A stretch of DNA of 11,166 nt from Beroe ovata. Its lineage: Eukaryota > Ctenophora > Nuda > Beroida > Beroidae. The position numbers and the translations under genes are program-made. Every line of letters begins with the position of its first letter. The stretch's first letter is position 1. This document shows, one piece after another, positions 1-8,087 of the stretch. The notes under the pieces were generated by a model that ran no database searches, was not told the DNA's origin, and saw only the letters and a list, made by a program, of their open reading frames with translations. The stretch is from NCBI GenBank assembly GCA_946803715.1, contig CAMPET010000023.1, positions 383,234 through 394,399 on the forward strand, read 5' to 3'.

Positions 1-64
1 CACACGCACACACACACACACACACAGTACACACACACAGTACACACACCCACACGAACACACA
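1..64. repeat. (CA)n microsatellite
   Basis: Nearly pure CA dinucleotide tract with a few interruptions (two GTACAC units and ACCC/ACGA variants). It runs off the left edge, so its full length is unknown. No gene is recognisable around it. Confidence 0.95.
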
Positions 65-647
65 GAGGTTACCACCACTATAGCATTTCTTCTCTGTGCA
101 GGTATATCAAATGTCGTGCCTGCTCAAAGTTCGAATTCAGACGGTTTACATATACTGTGAGGAGTGTTTTGTGTAATATACGCCATACTCCCCCCTGATT
201 GGATAAGAAACTTTGCCATGTGTTCTCCAATAATTCCTTATCGCATATATTGTGTTTCAGGTTCCCTATTCTGTCAATGATACCATATGCCACCCTTTAC
301 ATTTCATACGGTTGGCTGCATGATGGACGCCGTACTGTTGTATTGTGCCGTTACATTCCTTGACCTGTCATCTGTCATGTGTGAGAATTGAGCTTCAAAT
401 TTTTCGAGGGAGAATGTTTACTCCCATTCGGGTATAGTTCAGCATGCTATTGCAGTAAGCAGGGTACGTCAGCACGAATAACTTGGGCGTGTCTCACTCT
501 GACAGTCACAACAGCTTCTGCCTCAATGTTTGAATATGATAGATTTCTTATCTTCCTGTAAGTATACGAGTCTTTAATTCAAATTTAATCAAGGATCAAG
601 TTATGAATTTAACTTAAAACTATGTGGCAAATTAGGTACTTGGAATG

Positions 648-689
648 GTGTGTGTGTGCTTGTGTGTGTGTGTATGTATGTGTGTGTGT
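648..689. repeat. (TG)n microsatellite, interrupted
   Basis: Three blocks of TG repeats separated by CT and TATGTA interruptions. It is the reverse-complement type of the CA tract at the left edge of the window. Confidence 0.9.
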
Positions 690-1187
690 TACACTTTCTC
701 TCCTTCGCAAGCGCGTGTAACTCATGTCGAGTTAGACACGTCATATGCAGGAATATAGTGTCACTTTTGAGATAATACGATAGGGCATGTTCTGTAATCA
801 GGCAGCGTCCGTCATGCATGCAACCCATATATAACCAATATATGCAAGAATTACACTCATGGTTGGTATGATAGTCATTTCGTGCTTTTCTTGACAAAAC
901 TACTATTTACTTTTAGGGTATTTTCCAATGTGTTGTCACTGTCAGTCATTTCAACGATCATTCCAATTCAGAGTTTCCTAACGACCAAACATTTTTGTCA
1001 CTCTATCATGTTGGGCTTATTTTATGAAGGAGCAAACTGTGATTAACGCAGATTTATGTTGGTAGTTTCTGATACGTTCGTTTATATGTCCGTGAAACAA
1101 TTCGCGCTTTGAAATTTCATAAATTCATACTTCAGTAACAGTTTTAGTTGCAACTGCAACAAAAGATACTTTCGCAAATCTGTCCCA

Positions 1188-1201
1188 TTCTTTCCTTACA
1201 G
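1188..1201 (+). other. Candidate 3' splice site in the coactosin 5'UTR
   Basis: TTCTTTCCTTACAG is a textbook polypyrimidine tract plus CAG, placed 72 nt before the start codon. The region 3' of it has an in-frame TAG at 1256-1258, so it is not coding. It would serve a 5'UTR intron or, in an organism that uses spliced leaders, a trans-splice acceptor. No matching upstream donor was identified. Confidence 0.45.
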
Positions 1202-1273
1202 TATTGAGTATTCTTAACGCACCTTTTTGAGGCATAACACACCCACTCTGAAATGTAGAGCCACTGTAGAATC

Positions 1274-2149
1274 ATGCCCCGTGGAGTGAGTGTCGATGAG
1301 GCTGGCGTAACCGAGGCGTACGGCAACGTGCGAGCTGACGGAAGTGAAAATGTGTACGTCATGCTCACCTACAACGATGACAACACACAGATCGGGTTAG
1401 TGATCAGAATTTGGTATTCTCGGTGAACAAAACGTTGAGGCCATGGATTCCAATCCTAACACCAAACATATCCCGGCTCACTCTATCCACATATCACAGG
1501 GTACACAAGGTCGGGGATGACTACAGCCAGGTTCTCGAGATTCTCGGAGGAGAAGAGGGGAAGAAGATGAGGGCCTACATCTATCTGAGGGTCACGGTAA
1601 GTTTCGCTGGAAATTTGCCAAATACTGATTTGAAACTAGGTCTCTGAACTTAGTGTCCGAACTTGGTCTCTGAATAAATGCATGCAGTATAAACACATGT
1701 GTTCCTCAACAGACAGGAGACGAAATGAGCAAACGGGCAAAGTTTGTCCTTCTCACATGGTGTGGCGGTGAAGTGGGTGCCATGCAGAAAGCGAAGATGA
1801 GTCTGGAAAAGACAGAGGTTAAGAAGATTGTCGCTATCTACGCCGTAGAGCACCAAACTTCCGACTTGGATGAAATGTCCCTCGCCAGTGTACGTGAATT
1901 CAATGTACAGTTGTAGATAATGTACAATGTACAAGTGTAGAAAATGTACTATGTGCATTGTACATGATAAACATAACACTTCATATTATACATTGTACAT
2001 GATGTGATATCCTATAATCATACCAATTTTGCTCAACTGTTGCTATGATTTCTCGATGTTGCTAAGCATTATCATTGTTTGTTCTTCTTCAGGTCGTAGA
2101 AAAAGTGAGAAAAAGTGGCGGAGCCAACTATGGAACGGGTAATGTCTAG
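1274..2149 (+). CDS. COTL1: Coactosin-like F-actin-binding protein, complete, 4 coding exons
   Basis: Coding exons are 1274-1395, 1500-1596, 1713-1889 and 2093-2149, giving 150 aa (human protein about 142). Donors are GTTAGT, GTAAGT and GTACGT, and all acceptors end in AG. The start is the first ATG after an in-frame TAG at 1256-1258. The product is one ADF-homology domain that binds actin filaments in the cytosol; in vertebrates coactosin also binds 5-lipoxygenase. Seen in the sequence: N-terminal EAYGNVRADGSENVYV, then GDEMSKRAKFVLLTW at residues 75-89, and C-terminal RKSGGANY at 138-145, all family signatures in the right order. The lysine of RAKF (Lys83) matches the human F-actin-binding Lys75, and Lys139 aligns with the residue reported for 5-lipoxygenase contact. 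Exon phases (2, 0, 0) join without breaks. The gene is convergent with LMAN1. The family call is firm; the weakest junction is the GTTAGT donor of intron 1. Confidence 0.93.
1900..2003 (+). repeat. TGTACA-rich direct and inverted repeats in coactosin intron 3
   Basis: Five TGTACA palindromes lie at 1904, 1921, 1928, 1959 and 1994. CATTGTACATGAT occurs twice (1956-1968 and 1991-2003), and its core pairs with ATGTACAATG at 1920-1929. The result is a set of mutually exclusive 10-bp stems inside a 203-bp intron. Confidence 0.8.
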
Positions 2150-2171
2150 ATTTGAATAGTAATTGTTACTA

Positions 2172-2177
2172 ATTAAA
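2172..2177 (+). terminator. Candidate coactosin poly(A) signal, ATTAAA
   Basis: The common variant hexamer ATTAAA lies 22 nt after the coactosin stop codon. If used, the 3'UTR would be only about 40-50 nt. The hexamer is frequent in such AT-rich DNA, so support is positional only. Confidence 0.3.
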
Positions 2178-2968
2178 TATAGTTTCCAATCAATTACAAG
2201 AGACTTGGCTATGATTTTTCATATGAGTAACGCTTAAAACTGATAGGGTAACATGAAGTTTTGTTTCTCTTATACCGTTTCCACTCATCAAGGCTACTAT
2301 GAATACATCGTTTGATTATGATTTTTGTTTAAACGCTCAATAAGTTTGGTATGAGCAACGAGTATGTGATTTCATGATACAGTATTGTTTGTTTATCAAT
2401 GACTGTGATCTTGTTGTTTTTATGAATTATGGTTTGTTTTCATATTGAGTAGGAAATCTGACTCCCGTGCGTGTTCAATAGGTTTGCATCTTAGTAATTG
2501 GTTACTGATTTTAGGACCCAATTACTCCTCAACTCAAGTCCACGATGTTATTAGAGCTGATATATTTATAGCCAAATATTTGATGTTTATAAGAAATGGC
2601 GTTTATAGTTTTAAGCTGGAAAATGAGTTTTATTAATTCATCGTTTGTGCAAAGTTCATTGAAACGCAATTTTGATTATCGCCAAAACAAGTTGAAATCA
2701 AAAGTCAAATCGCATTGCATTAACTGTCAATTATAAACACTTTAAATAATGTCATGATTTGATTGGTGAAATTTGTCTACAACGTAAAAGCTACAATTTA
2801 TCTAAGAAACCCCAGCCAAATTAATACCAAACAAATATATATATCAAGTTAAAATAACCAGTAACTTAAGTTGGAAAGTCAGGAAAATCAATAAAAACAC
2901 GCACAGATCGACAAATACCTGATCAATCAAATCAAACTGCAGCCTCGGAACAATTATCAAATCAAACA

Positions 2969-2978
2969 AATAAATAAA
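2969..2978 (+). terminator. Overlapping AATAAA pair, alternative distal poly(A) signal
   Basis: Two overlapping canonical AATAAA hexamers (2969-2974 and 2973-2978), with another at 2890-2895. They could end a longer coactosin transcript of about 0.8 kb 3'UTR, or be chance matches in A-rich sequence. Confidence 0.25.
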
Positions 2979-3206
2979 AGTCGGGTGTCAGCTTAGGATT
3001 GAACAAAACAATTTCGTCACAATGCTTTAGATCTGGTAAGTACTTGTATTTCTTGTACGATAAATAGGGATGATAAAACTTCTCGACTTGTCAGAACCTG
3101 TGGCGCAGGAATTGTGAATGAATTCCCATATGATATGACAAACAGTCACATTGAACAGACACTGAATTTCATTCTACTATTTTCTCCCTAAAACATAAGT
3201 CCTTGA

Positions 3207-6200
3207 TCAGAAGAATTTCTTCCTTGCCTCCTCTGCCCTACTCCTCCAAACCCAATACGCAATGAGGACTGATGTCTGTATTATCACTAGACAGAGCAGG
3301 TGTACAAACGATATGCCCGATTCGGGAATGGAAGGGCAAACGTGCGTCTTCTTGTTTTGCAGTTCCTGGGGCAAACACGTAATAGTAGAATCATATGTCA
3401 TTGCATTTCACATGCCAAAATGACAAATGTAACGAATGAGAAATCATCACTTACTTTGAGTTGTGATTGAGTAGTGACCAGAGCAAGAGAAAGTGTTTTC
3501 AGCTCCTTTTCTGTACTTGCTGTCTTACTCTGCATGTTGGTCATCGTATTTATCACATTTTGTAGCTGTGCACTGTAGGAATGGTGAAATATTGAGATGG
3601 GTAAGCCGCTGCAAGACCAGTAGTTCAATCAGGGTGCTTACAATTTGTGACCGACGCCGCGCAGTGGCAAATTTTCCCACGGTGTCCAAATGCGCGCGTC
3701 GAATTAGACGTGCGCGCGATCGAATCTACGTGTACTGGCGCGAAGTTGTCTACTATCAAGTCGTGTGACGACCGCGCTCAAAAACTCAAAATTGGGGCAA
3801 GATTCATGACACCAGTTCGGAACAATGTTACTTCCGATGAAGCCCTTTGCCCCTTTCCAGCAAGCACAATATGAAAAGCATGAACATACCCCGTTGATTC
3901 AATCTGTGAGAGGATGGTGTTCTGTATCAGCTGACTATCAGATATGGATCGTTTGATGTGAGATAACTCTCCAGTGTCGCCCTTGCTCTCACCTATCTTA
4001 ACAACCAGATCGGAGAGGTGATCAAACTTAATACCGAGCTTAATCTGATAATCTGAGAGATGAGGAGTAACAGGAACGAGAAGAGAGCGTACATGTCATG
4101 CTGAGTGAAAGTAGACATGACATTCTGAGTGAAAAGATGAATCAAACTTCAAACCAAGAAATCGGTGAAAAGAGAGTTATAATCAGCACTCTGGGAATAC
4201 CTATCAGACTCCTGTAGAACAGGTTTTGGTCATCCTCAGTATCCAAACTCTGGTATTTGTCGGGGTTTTTCTCCCGGTGCGCTTTCTTCTTCTCCTCCAA
4301 GACTTGATCGTACTTTTCGTAATCTGCCAGCATTTTCTGCTTCACCTCGTCACTAACCGGAACTGCCTGATCAGATATGGTGATAAATGGACTAAGGAAT
4401 AAAACCGGTGGAGCCCTTTTGTTTGAGAACCTAGTCTACGCAACTTAACACAATGTCCGTCCCCCAACGCAATAACAATGTTATTATTGCCTTTGATCAT
4501 GTGTTCACCGCAATACTACCACGTCTCAATTTACCTGCTCAGTTCTTTCGAAAAGAGAGTAGGTTAGAAACTTCAGCACATCGTGATCGTCTGAAAGAGA
4601 AAGATGTGATTATAGGATATACCTAATTGAAGAAACTCATTACGTGAAATGGGTGAAATTTTATCAACCTCAATGTACAGGTGATATCTCACGTGATACC
4701 GTGTATATTGAGTGCTGTGTATATTGCGCATTCATTACACCCTTTTAGCCCCAGCGGTTTGGGATTGTGGGATATTAGTTCTCGAGATGGGATGCTTGCA
4801 CAGTTTTCAGATCAAAGTCCGCAATGTAAGTAAATAATATTCACGCCGAATGGCAGAGTAGGATCAAAAGTGTCACAGCGCCCAAGCGTAGAGTCAGCTA
4901 TACAAGAAGGGTATTGTAACAATGTGTGGCAATGAAGGACTCCCTATTTAAATTCTTTATCTCTAGTTTCACTCCCTCACCAAAACATAGAGCGCCTTTC
5001 ATAAAACAAAATATTTTTTCATGATCATTGATATTGTGATTTGTGCTGTGAAAATCTAATTCAATTCAAGCAGTGTTCTACCTGCTAGTGCACCCGTGGC
5101 AGCTGATACTCCGAAGAAACCTCCAGGTGACAGCTTTACATTCTCCTTCCTAAAACAGAGCTCGAAATCCTCTGTTCTGTTGGTGATACCCGGGTTTATC
5201 TCGAGACTGAGCGTCTGCTGGTAGTAGCGCAATCTTGCCTGCGTTGGGTGAGGACGATTCCTGAAGCCCTGGACACAACGTCCAGTCTCCTGTCCCTTTC
5301 CGTCCCTGACAATGAAACAGATCTGGTAATGAAAATCATTCCTGCAGAATTCTGCTTATTTTTGATGAACTGAAGCCACGGTTTGAAGTGAAAATTATCT
5401 AGTGACCAGTATCTACATTTGACTCACTTTCCGTGGTCGAATGTCATGGTTCCATCGTTAACAACAGCCATGACTGCAGGATTGTCGTGCTGTGGACACA
5501 TAGATTTAATTGAGACACCATTGAGTCGTAATATCTACTGTATTTGAAGGCCGCATATATAGGCTGGAGCTAATCACTTTCGCCTTAACTTATACCGTTG
5601 TTGATTTTTGACCGATTCTTGTCTGTTTGCCGACATACCTTGTTATCATTGTCAAAGCTATCAAAGAATATCCCAAGACCTTTCCAATTATTCTGAGCAC
5701 CAAAAACACTGCCTCCTTTATCAGATACTTCTTGTACATACCAGAACGCCTGAAGAAAAGCAACTGCTAATTCCAATTTACAGTCATTCTTAAATTAATG
5801 ATGTCGTAAATCAAATCAGAGTGAAATGGACTATCTCAATACATAATTTAATTGACAAATTCACCATTCCATCAGCACCAAGTTTTCCTTTCCCGGATAT
5901 CTTCAAGGAAAGTTCAATTTCCCAGTTGTTTCCAACATACTGTAGTTTGTTCCACAACTGCCCTGAATAGTTCGAATCATAAAGAGAGTCAACACATTTA
6001 TCACTATACATAAGCTCAACACGATGTGTGAAATGATAACAAATTATTAGGTATAACAAATATGAGACTATTACATTGTATGAAACACAATAGATGTAAA
6101 GTTATATCCTAACAAAAGTCCATTATCATTTATCACCTTGTCTGCTCCTTACAGAAGGGGTCACTCTAACTGAGTCAGATGATGGTAAACAACCTGATGG

Positions 6201-6480
6201 ACGATGGTATTATATGTTTTGGAAGTAGATCCATTAAAGTTGCTAGGATCCCAGAAAACATCAAGCAGCATCAAACTATCATTTACATCATTGCATGTGG
6301 CATGTATATTGGTTCTTTGAATAACTTACTTCCACTTGCCTCCCAAAAAGGAACCTTCATTGCAGCATCTGTGAGACTGGGACCTTTAAAACTGTGTTTG
6401 TATTCAAATCGTCTATGCAGCACTTCTTCAAAAGTCAAACCAAGTCCGAAGAGCATGAAGAAAGCCACGAACATTGCCAT
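3207..6480 (-). CDS. LMAN1: ERGIC-53 / LMAN1 mannose-binding cargo receptor, complete, 11 coding exons
   Basis: Exons in transcription order: 6480-6330, 6193-6137, 5962-5865, 5749-5639, 5489-5428, 5305-5082, 4590-4535, 4366-4201, 4052-3890, 3572-3455, 3365-3207. All ten introns are GT-AG and phase-consistent; the product is 454 aa (human 510). LMAN1 is a type I membrane lectin that binds high-mannose glycoproteins in the ER and carries them to the ERGIC/Golgi. Visible: a hydrophobic signal at residues 3-16; the L-type lectin domain at about 22-250 with HRRFEYKHSFKGP, GLGIFFDSFDND (126-137), FDH..D (156-161), Cys170/Cys210 matching the human disulfide, and ATGALADDHDV; a charged coiled-coil stalk at 254-410, shorter than in human; a membrane span at 420-442; and the 12-residue tail RSRAEEARKKFF with the KK retrieval and FF ER-exit signals. 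The human TGGL loop reads TGAL here. Only one of the two membrane-proximal cysteines remains (Cys412). The gene is divergent from the SORL1-like gene. Confidence 0.96.
3640..3780. other. CpG-rich patch with a 20-bp tandem repeat in LMAN1 intron 9
   Basis: This stretch of the 317-bp intron 9 is rich in CG dinucleotides inside an otherwise AT-rich locus. It contains two adjacent 20-bp near-copies at 3691-3710 and 3711-3730 that begin TGCGCGCG and share TCGAAT. Open frames across it are by-products of composition. It could be a small mobile-element relic, but no terminal repeats or target duplication could be shown. Confidence 0.5.
4091..4138. repeat. 24-bp tandem duplication in LMAN1 intron 8
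   Basis: Two imperfect 24-bp copies, 4091-4114 and 4115-4138, share ACATG.CAT.CTGAGTGAAA. On the gene strand each carries an acceptor-like TTTCACTCAG, so the duplication places two decoy acceptors upstream of the one used at 4053. Splicing at the nearer decoy would insert 48 nt that begin with an in-frame TGA. Confidence 0.7.
4591..5081 (-). other. LMAN1 intron 6, the longest intron of the gene
   Basis: 491-bp intron with donor GTAGAA and acceptor TCTCTTTCAG. No nested gene, hairpin family or mobile element was recognised inside it. Confidence 0.7.
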
Positions 6481-6484
6481 GAAG

Positions 6485-6497
6485 CTAAGAAATAATG
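6485..6497 (-). other. Acceptor-like site 4 nt before the LMAN1 start codon
   Basis: On the gene strand ATTATTTCTTAG is followed by CTTC and then the ATG at 6480. It resembles a 3' splice site of a 5'UTR intron or of leader trans-splicing. The match is decent but short motifs like this are common in T-rich flanks. Confidence 0.35.
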
Positions 6498-6760
6498 TTA
6501 TTTGATCTAGAGTTCTGCCAATCTTGGACTCACATAACAGGCAACAGCACAGATGTCCTATTCACAATGCAACATAATAAGTATGGTGTCTGCTTGGTTT
6601 TTCACTTAACATATTTCAATGAGTTATTGGAATCGGAATTTATGTTTTTGTGTTACAGACCTAACCAATGTCTCTGTGTTACTTGAGAACACTTTTACTA
6701 CCTCATTCCGGTTTTTCATGAATGGATAAATAAATAATGATTAAAAAAGCAATGCTAAGT

Positions 6761-6827
6761 TTCAGGAAGTAAATCCGAGTTGCAGAAAGAAATTTCAAGT
6801 TTGAAGTTGCAGGAAGAAACTTCAAGT
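6761..6827. promoter_or_regulatory. Cluster of GAA/TTC dyads resembling heat-shock elements
   Basis: Three dyads lie within 65 bp: TTCagGAA at 6761-6768, GAAatTTC at 6789-6796 and GAAacTTC at 6816-6823. Each has the 5-bp spacing of HSF half-sites, and extra GAA units flank them (6785, 6803, 6813). The last two sit in 22-bp copies (6779-6800 and 6806-6827, two mismatches, period 27). The cluster lies about 280-350 bp upstream of the LMAN1 start codon and 1.25 kb upstream of the SORL1 one. Function is inferred from motif spacing only. Confidence 0.4.
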
Positions 6828-7156
6828 ATCATCATTATCGAAAATATTAGTAGGAACTATATTATATCATGATTGATGATAGATATGATGATTGAAGGTT
6901 GGATAAATTTCGATTTATTGATATATGTGCTCGTATTTTAGGGGGAAAGTGATTCTTCCGTCGCGCCGCGCAATGTGAAATAAAGACGTGGATTTGATTT
7001 TTGATACAAGGTTGAAGCTGCCTGAAGGTAAATTTAAAATAATTGAAAGCTATGCACGCGTAATTGATTGGGCGCCCTTGTTCATGTTCTACTCATATCA
7101 GTGAACTGAAAAGTCGTAGAAAACCACAAAGACGCGCGCAGCGCGTGCGAGAAACA

Positions 7157-7415
7157 GGTCAGGTAACATCTGACAAGATCTAAACTACAAACTAGCAGGC
7201 TTTCTTGCCGGATGTTATCTGTCCACTGTTTCTTGCGCGCGGCGCGCGCGCCTTCATCGATGAAGGCGCGCGCGCCGCGACAAGAAATAGTGGACAGATA
7301 ACATCCGGCAAAGGCTTTCCGCATTTTTAAATATCGTAAAAATATATTAATCTCTGATTAAATTCTCAACACCTGGTCATGGTCTTGGATTGAGCCGTTT
7401 CCATGTTACCTGACC
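7157..7415. repeat. Outer 13-bp inverted repeat around the foldback element
   Basis: GGTCAGGTAACAT at 7157-7169 has its exact reverse complement at 7403-7415. The motif resembles GGACAGATAACATCC inside the foldback arms, and the left copy is preceded by a similar GC-rich tract. No target duplication flanks this outer pair. It may be remains of an older related element or chance. Confidence 0.45.
7205..7311. mobile_element. 107-bp palindromic foldback MITE with 8-bp target duplication
   Basis: The arms at 7205-7258 and 7259-7311 are reverse complements with one substitution-type difference near CCACT(G/A)TTTC and a small difference (one substitution plus one indel) at the start of the GC tract, with no spacer. 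The centre is ATCGAT at 7256-7261. The outer ends read TTGCCGGATGTTATCTGTCC and its complement; the inner part is a GCGCGC-rich tract. The perfect direct repeat AGGCTTTC abuts both ends (7197-7204 and 7312-7319), as expected for transposase-driven insertion. An 8-bp duplication is typical of hAT, P and Merlin elements; the terminal TTGCCGG was not recognised as a named family. It has no coding capacity and would depend on a transposase elsewhere. Confidence 0.88.
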
Positions 7416-7428
7416 AAGGTCACTCATC

Positions 7429-7463
7429 AAGTTATTAGCAAAGTTATTAGCAAGTTATTAGCA
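7429..7463. repeat. Three tandem copies of an 11-12-bp unit
   Basis: AAGTTATTAGC(A) occurs at 7429-7440, 7441-7451 and 7452-7463, directly left of the hairpin block. Confidence 0.9.
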
Positions 7464-7475
7464 AAATTGAAGGTG

Positions 7476-7707
7476 GTAATTACCTTTCCAACAAGGAAAG
7501 ATTTAATGAATACCTGAGGGCTCATCCTCAGGTAGCTAGAAGAAAAGGAATTAACATTTATTAAAAGTATTCTTCTTTCCTAGTGATAATGGGCAGTGGA
7601 CACCTTTGCGAAAGGTGGTGTTTTTCAGTGGCTGAGATTGTTTTGATGGAATTTTTCTTGAAAAGTGTGATGGTTTATACCATAAATTCTTATCTTATCT
7701 TATCTTA
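7476..7707 (+). repeat. Hairpin-rich block ending in a CTTAT tail, possible short retroelement
   Basis: Contains the palindrome GGTAATTACC and three perfect short hairpins: CTTTCC/GGAAAG (7484-7500), TACCTGAGG/CCTCAGGTA (7511-7534) and CACCTTT/AAAGGTG (7601-7617). It ends in 3.8 copies of CTTAT (7689-7707). A structured body with a short tandem 3' tail is how many SINEs and CR1/L2-type LINE ends look, but no polymerase III boxes or target duplication were found. Unclassified. Confidence 0.4.
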
Positions 7708-8051
7708 CCAAAATCTTGCGTGAACTTTCAGTCCACATAGTAGAAGTGGGGCATGACCTGTGCGCAGATTAAGCCCAAATCAACTTACTTGACTTCGACA
7801 ATTGCAATTTTTTCAACTTGAAATGAACACTAACCTAGTGAAAACTTTGGCTGTAGTGAAATCTTTCATCAAACATATAATGAGATATTCTGTGAATAAA
7901 TTTATGTTTGAATGAGTGTTTTTGAATGTTTTGATATTCATTGTGAGCAAACTCCATGAAGTACAGTCTTCAGATGATTGAAGTATTAGACATTGATGTT
8001 TGAACTCAAAAACTGTTCCAAAACACACCTTTTCGAAATCCTTTCATAAGA

Positions 8052-8063
8052 ATAAATTTTCAG
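8052..8063 (+). other. Acceptor-like site before the SORL1-like start codon
   Basis: ATAAATTTTCAG ends 20 nt before the ATG at 8084. It would fit a 5'UTR intron or a leader trans-splice site. The polypyrimidine part is short. Confidence 0.35.
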
Positions 8064-8072
8064 GCAGCATAT

Positions 8073-8087
8073 ATGAATAGACAATGA
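8073..8087 (+). promoter_or_regulatory. Four-codon upstream ORF overlapping the SORL1-like start
   Basis: ATGAATAGACAATGA encodes M-N-R-Q-stop, and its TGA overlaps the main ATG as ATGA. Any mRNA that begins at or before 8072 would present it first, so it could dampen translation or work by termination-reinitiation. Confidence 0.45.

Larger units (their letters stand above)
65..1273. other. Upstream non-coding region of the coactosin gene
   Basis: No gene is recognised here. A minus-strand open frame at 78-296 (about 72 codons, rich in W, L and N) reads like protein but has no recognisable family, no clear splice borders and no ATG at its start. It could be an exon or mobile-element relic and is not called. 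A TG-rich tract lies at 648-689. The last 75 bases hold a strong splice acceptor and are probably 5'UTR of the coactosin gene. No promoter motif could be fixed. Confidence 0.5.
2150..3206. other. AT-rich intergenic region between convergent genes
   Basis: This holds the 3' ends of the coactosin gene (+) and LMAN1 (-). It is strongly AT-rich with short A/T runs. An open frame at 2445-2636 shows no family features and is taken as chance. No RNA gene or mobile element was recognised. Plus-strand poly(A)-signal candidates are listed separately; no canonical AATAAA for the minus-strand gene was found close to its stop. Confidence 0.6.
6481..8083. other. Divergent spacer between LMAN1 and the SORL1-like gene
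   Basis: Shared 5' flank of two divergent trafficking genes, 1.6 kb between start codons. From left to right it holds: an acceptor-like site just 5' of the LMAN1 ATG; a 22-bp tandem repeat with GAA/TTC dyads (6761-6827); a GACGTGG motif (6985-6991); a foldback element (7205-7311); a triple AAGTTATTAGC repeat and a hairpin block (7429-7707); and an acceptor-like site before the SORL1 ATG. Open frames at 6495-6686 and 7813-8028 have no coding support. Confidence 0.7.

Noticed and set aside
78-296. Minus-strand open frame of about 72 codons with protein-like composition
   Set aside because: No ATG at the start, a stop just upstream, no convincing splice sites and no family recognised. Could be an exon or transposon relic but not supportable here.
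601-897. Minus-strand open frame rich in Cys and His
   Set aside because: Its start-distal half is a translated TG microsatellite (THTHT repeats) and no motif spacing fits a zinc finger.
1144-1368. Minus-strand open frame opposite coactosin exon 1
   Set aside because: Shadow of the coactosin coding exon, which has clear family similarity on the plus strand.
1650-1979. Minus-strand open frame of 109 codons
   Set aside because: Opposite coactosin exon 3 and the TGTACA repeats, which give its repetitive L/Y/H tail.
2445-2636. Plus-strand 63-codon frame in the intergenic region
   Set aside because: AT-rich composition, no motif, no neighbours in frame.
3493-3874. Two overlapping plus-strand frames in LMAN1 intron 9 and exon 10
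   Set aside because: They depend on the CpG-rich patch and antisense of an exon; no protein features.
4053-4100. Using the acceptor 48 nt upstream of LMAN1 exon 9
   Set aside because: The added segment begins with an in-frame TGA, so it cannot be coding.
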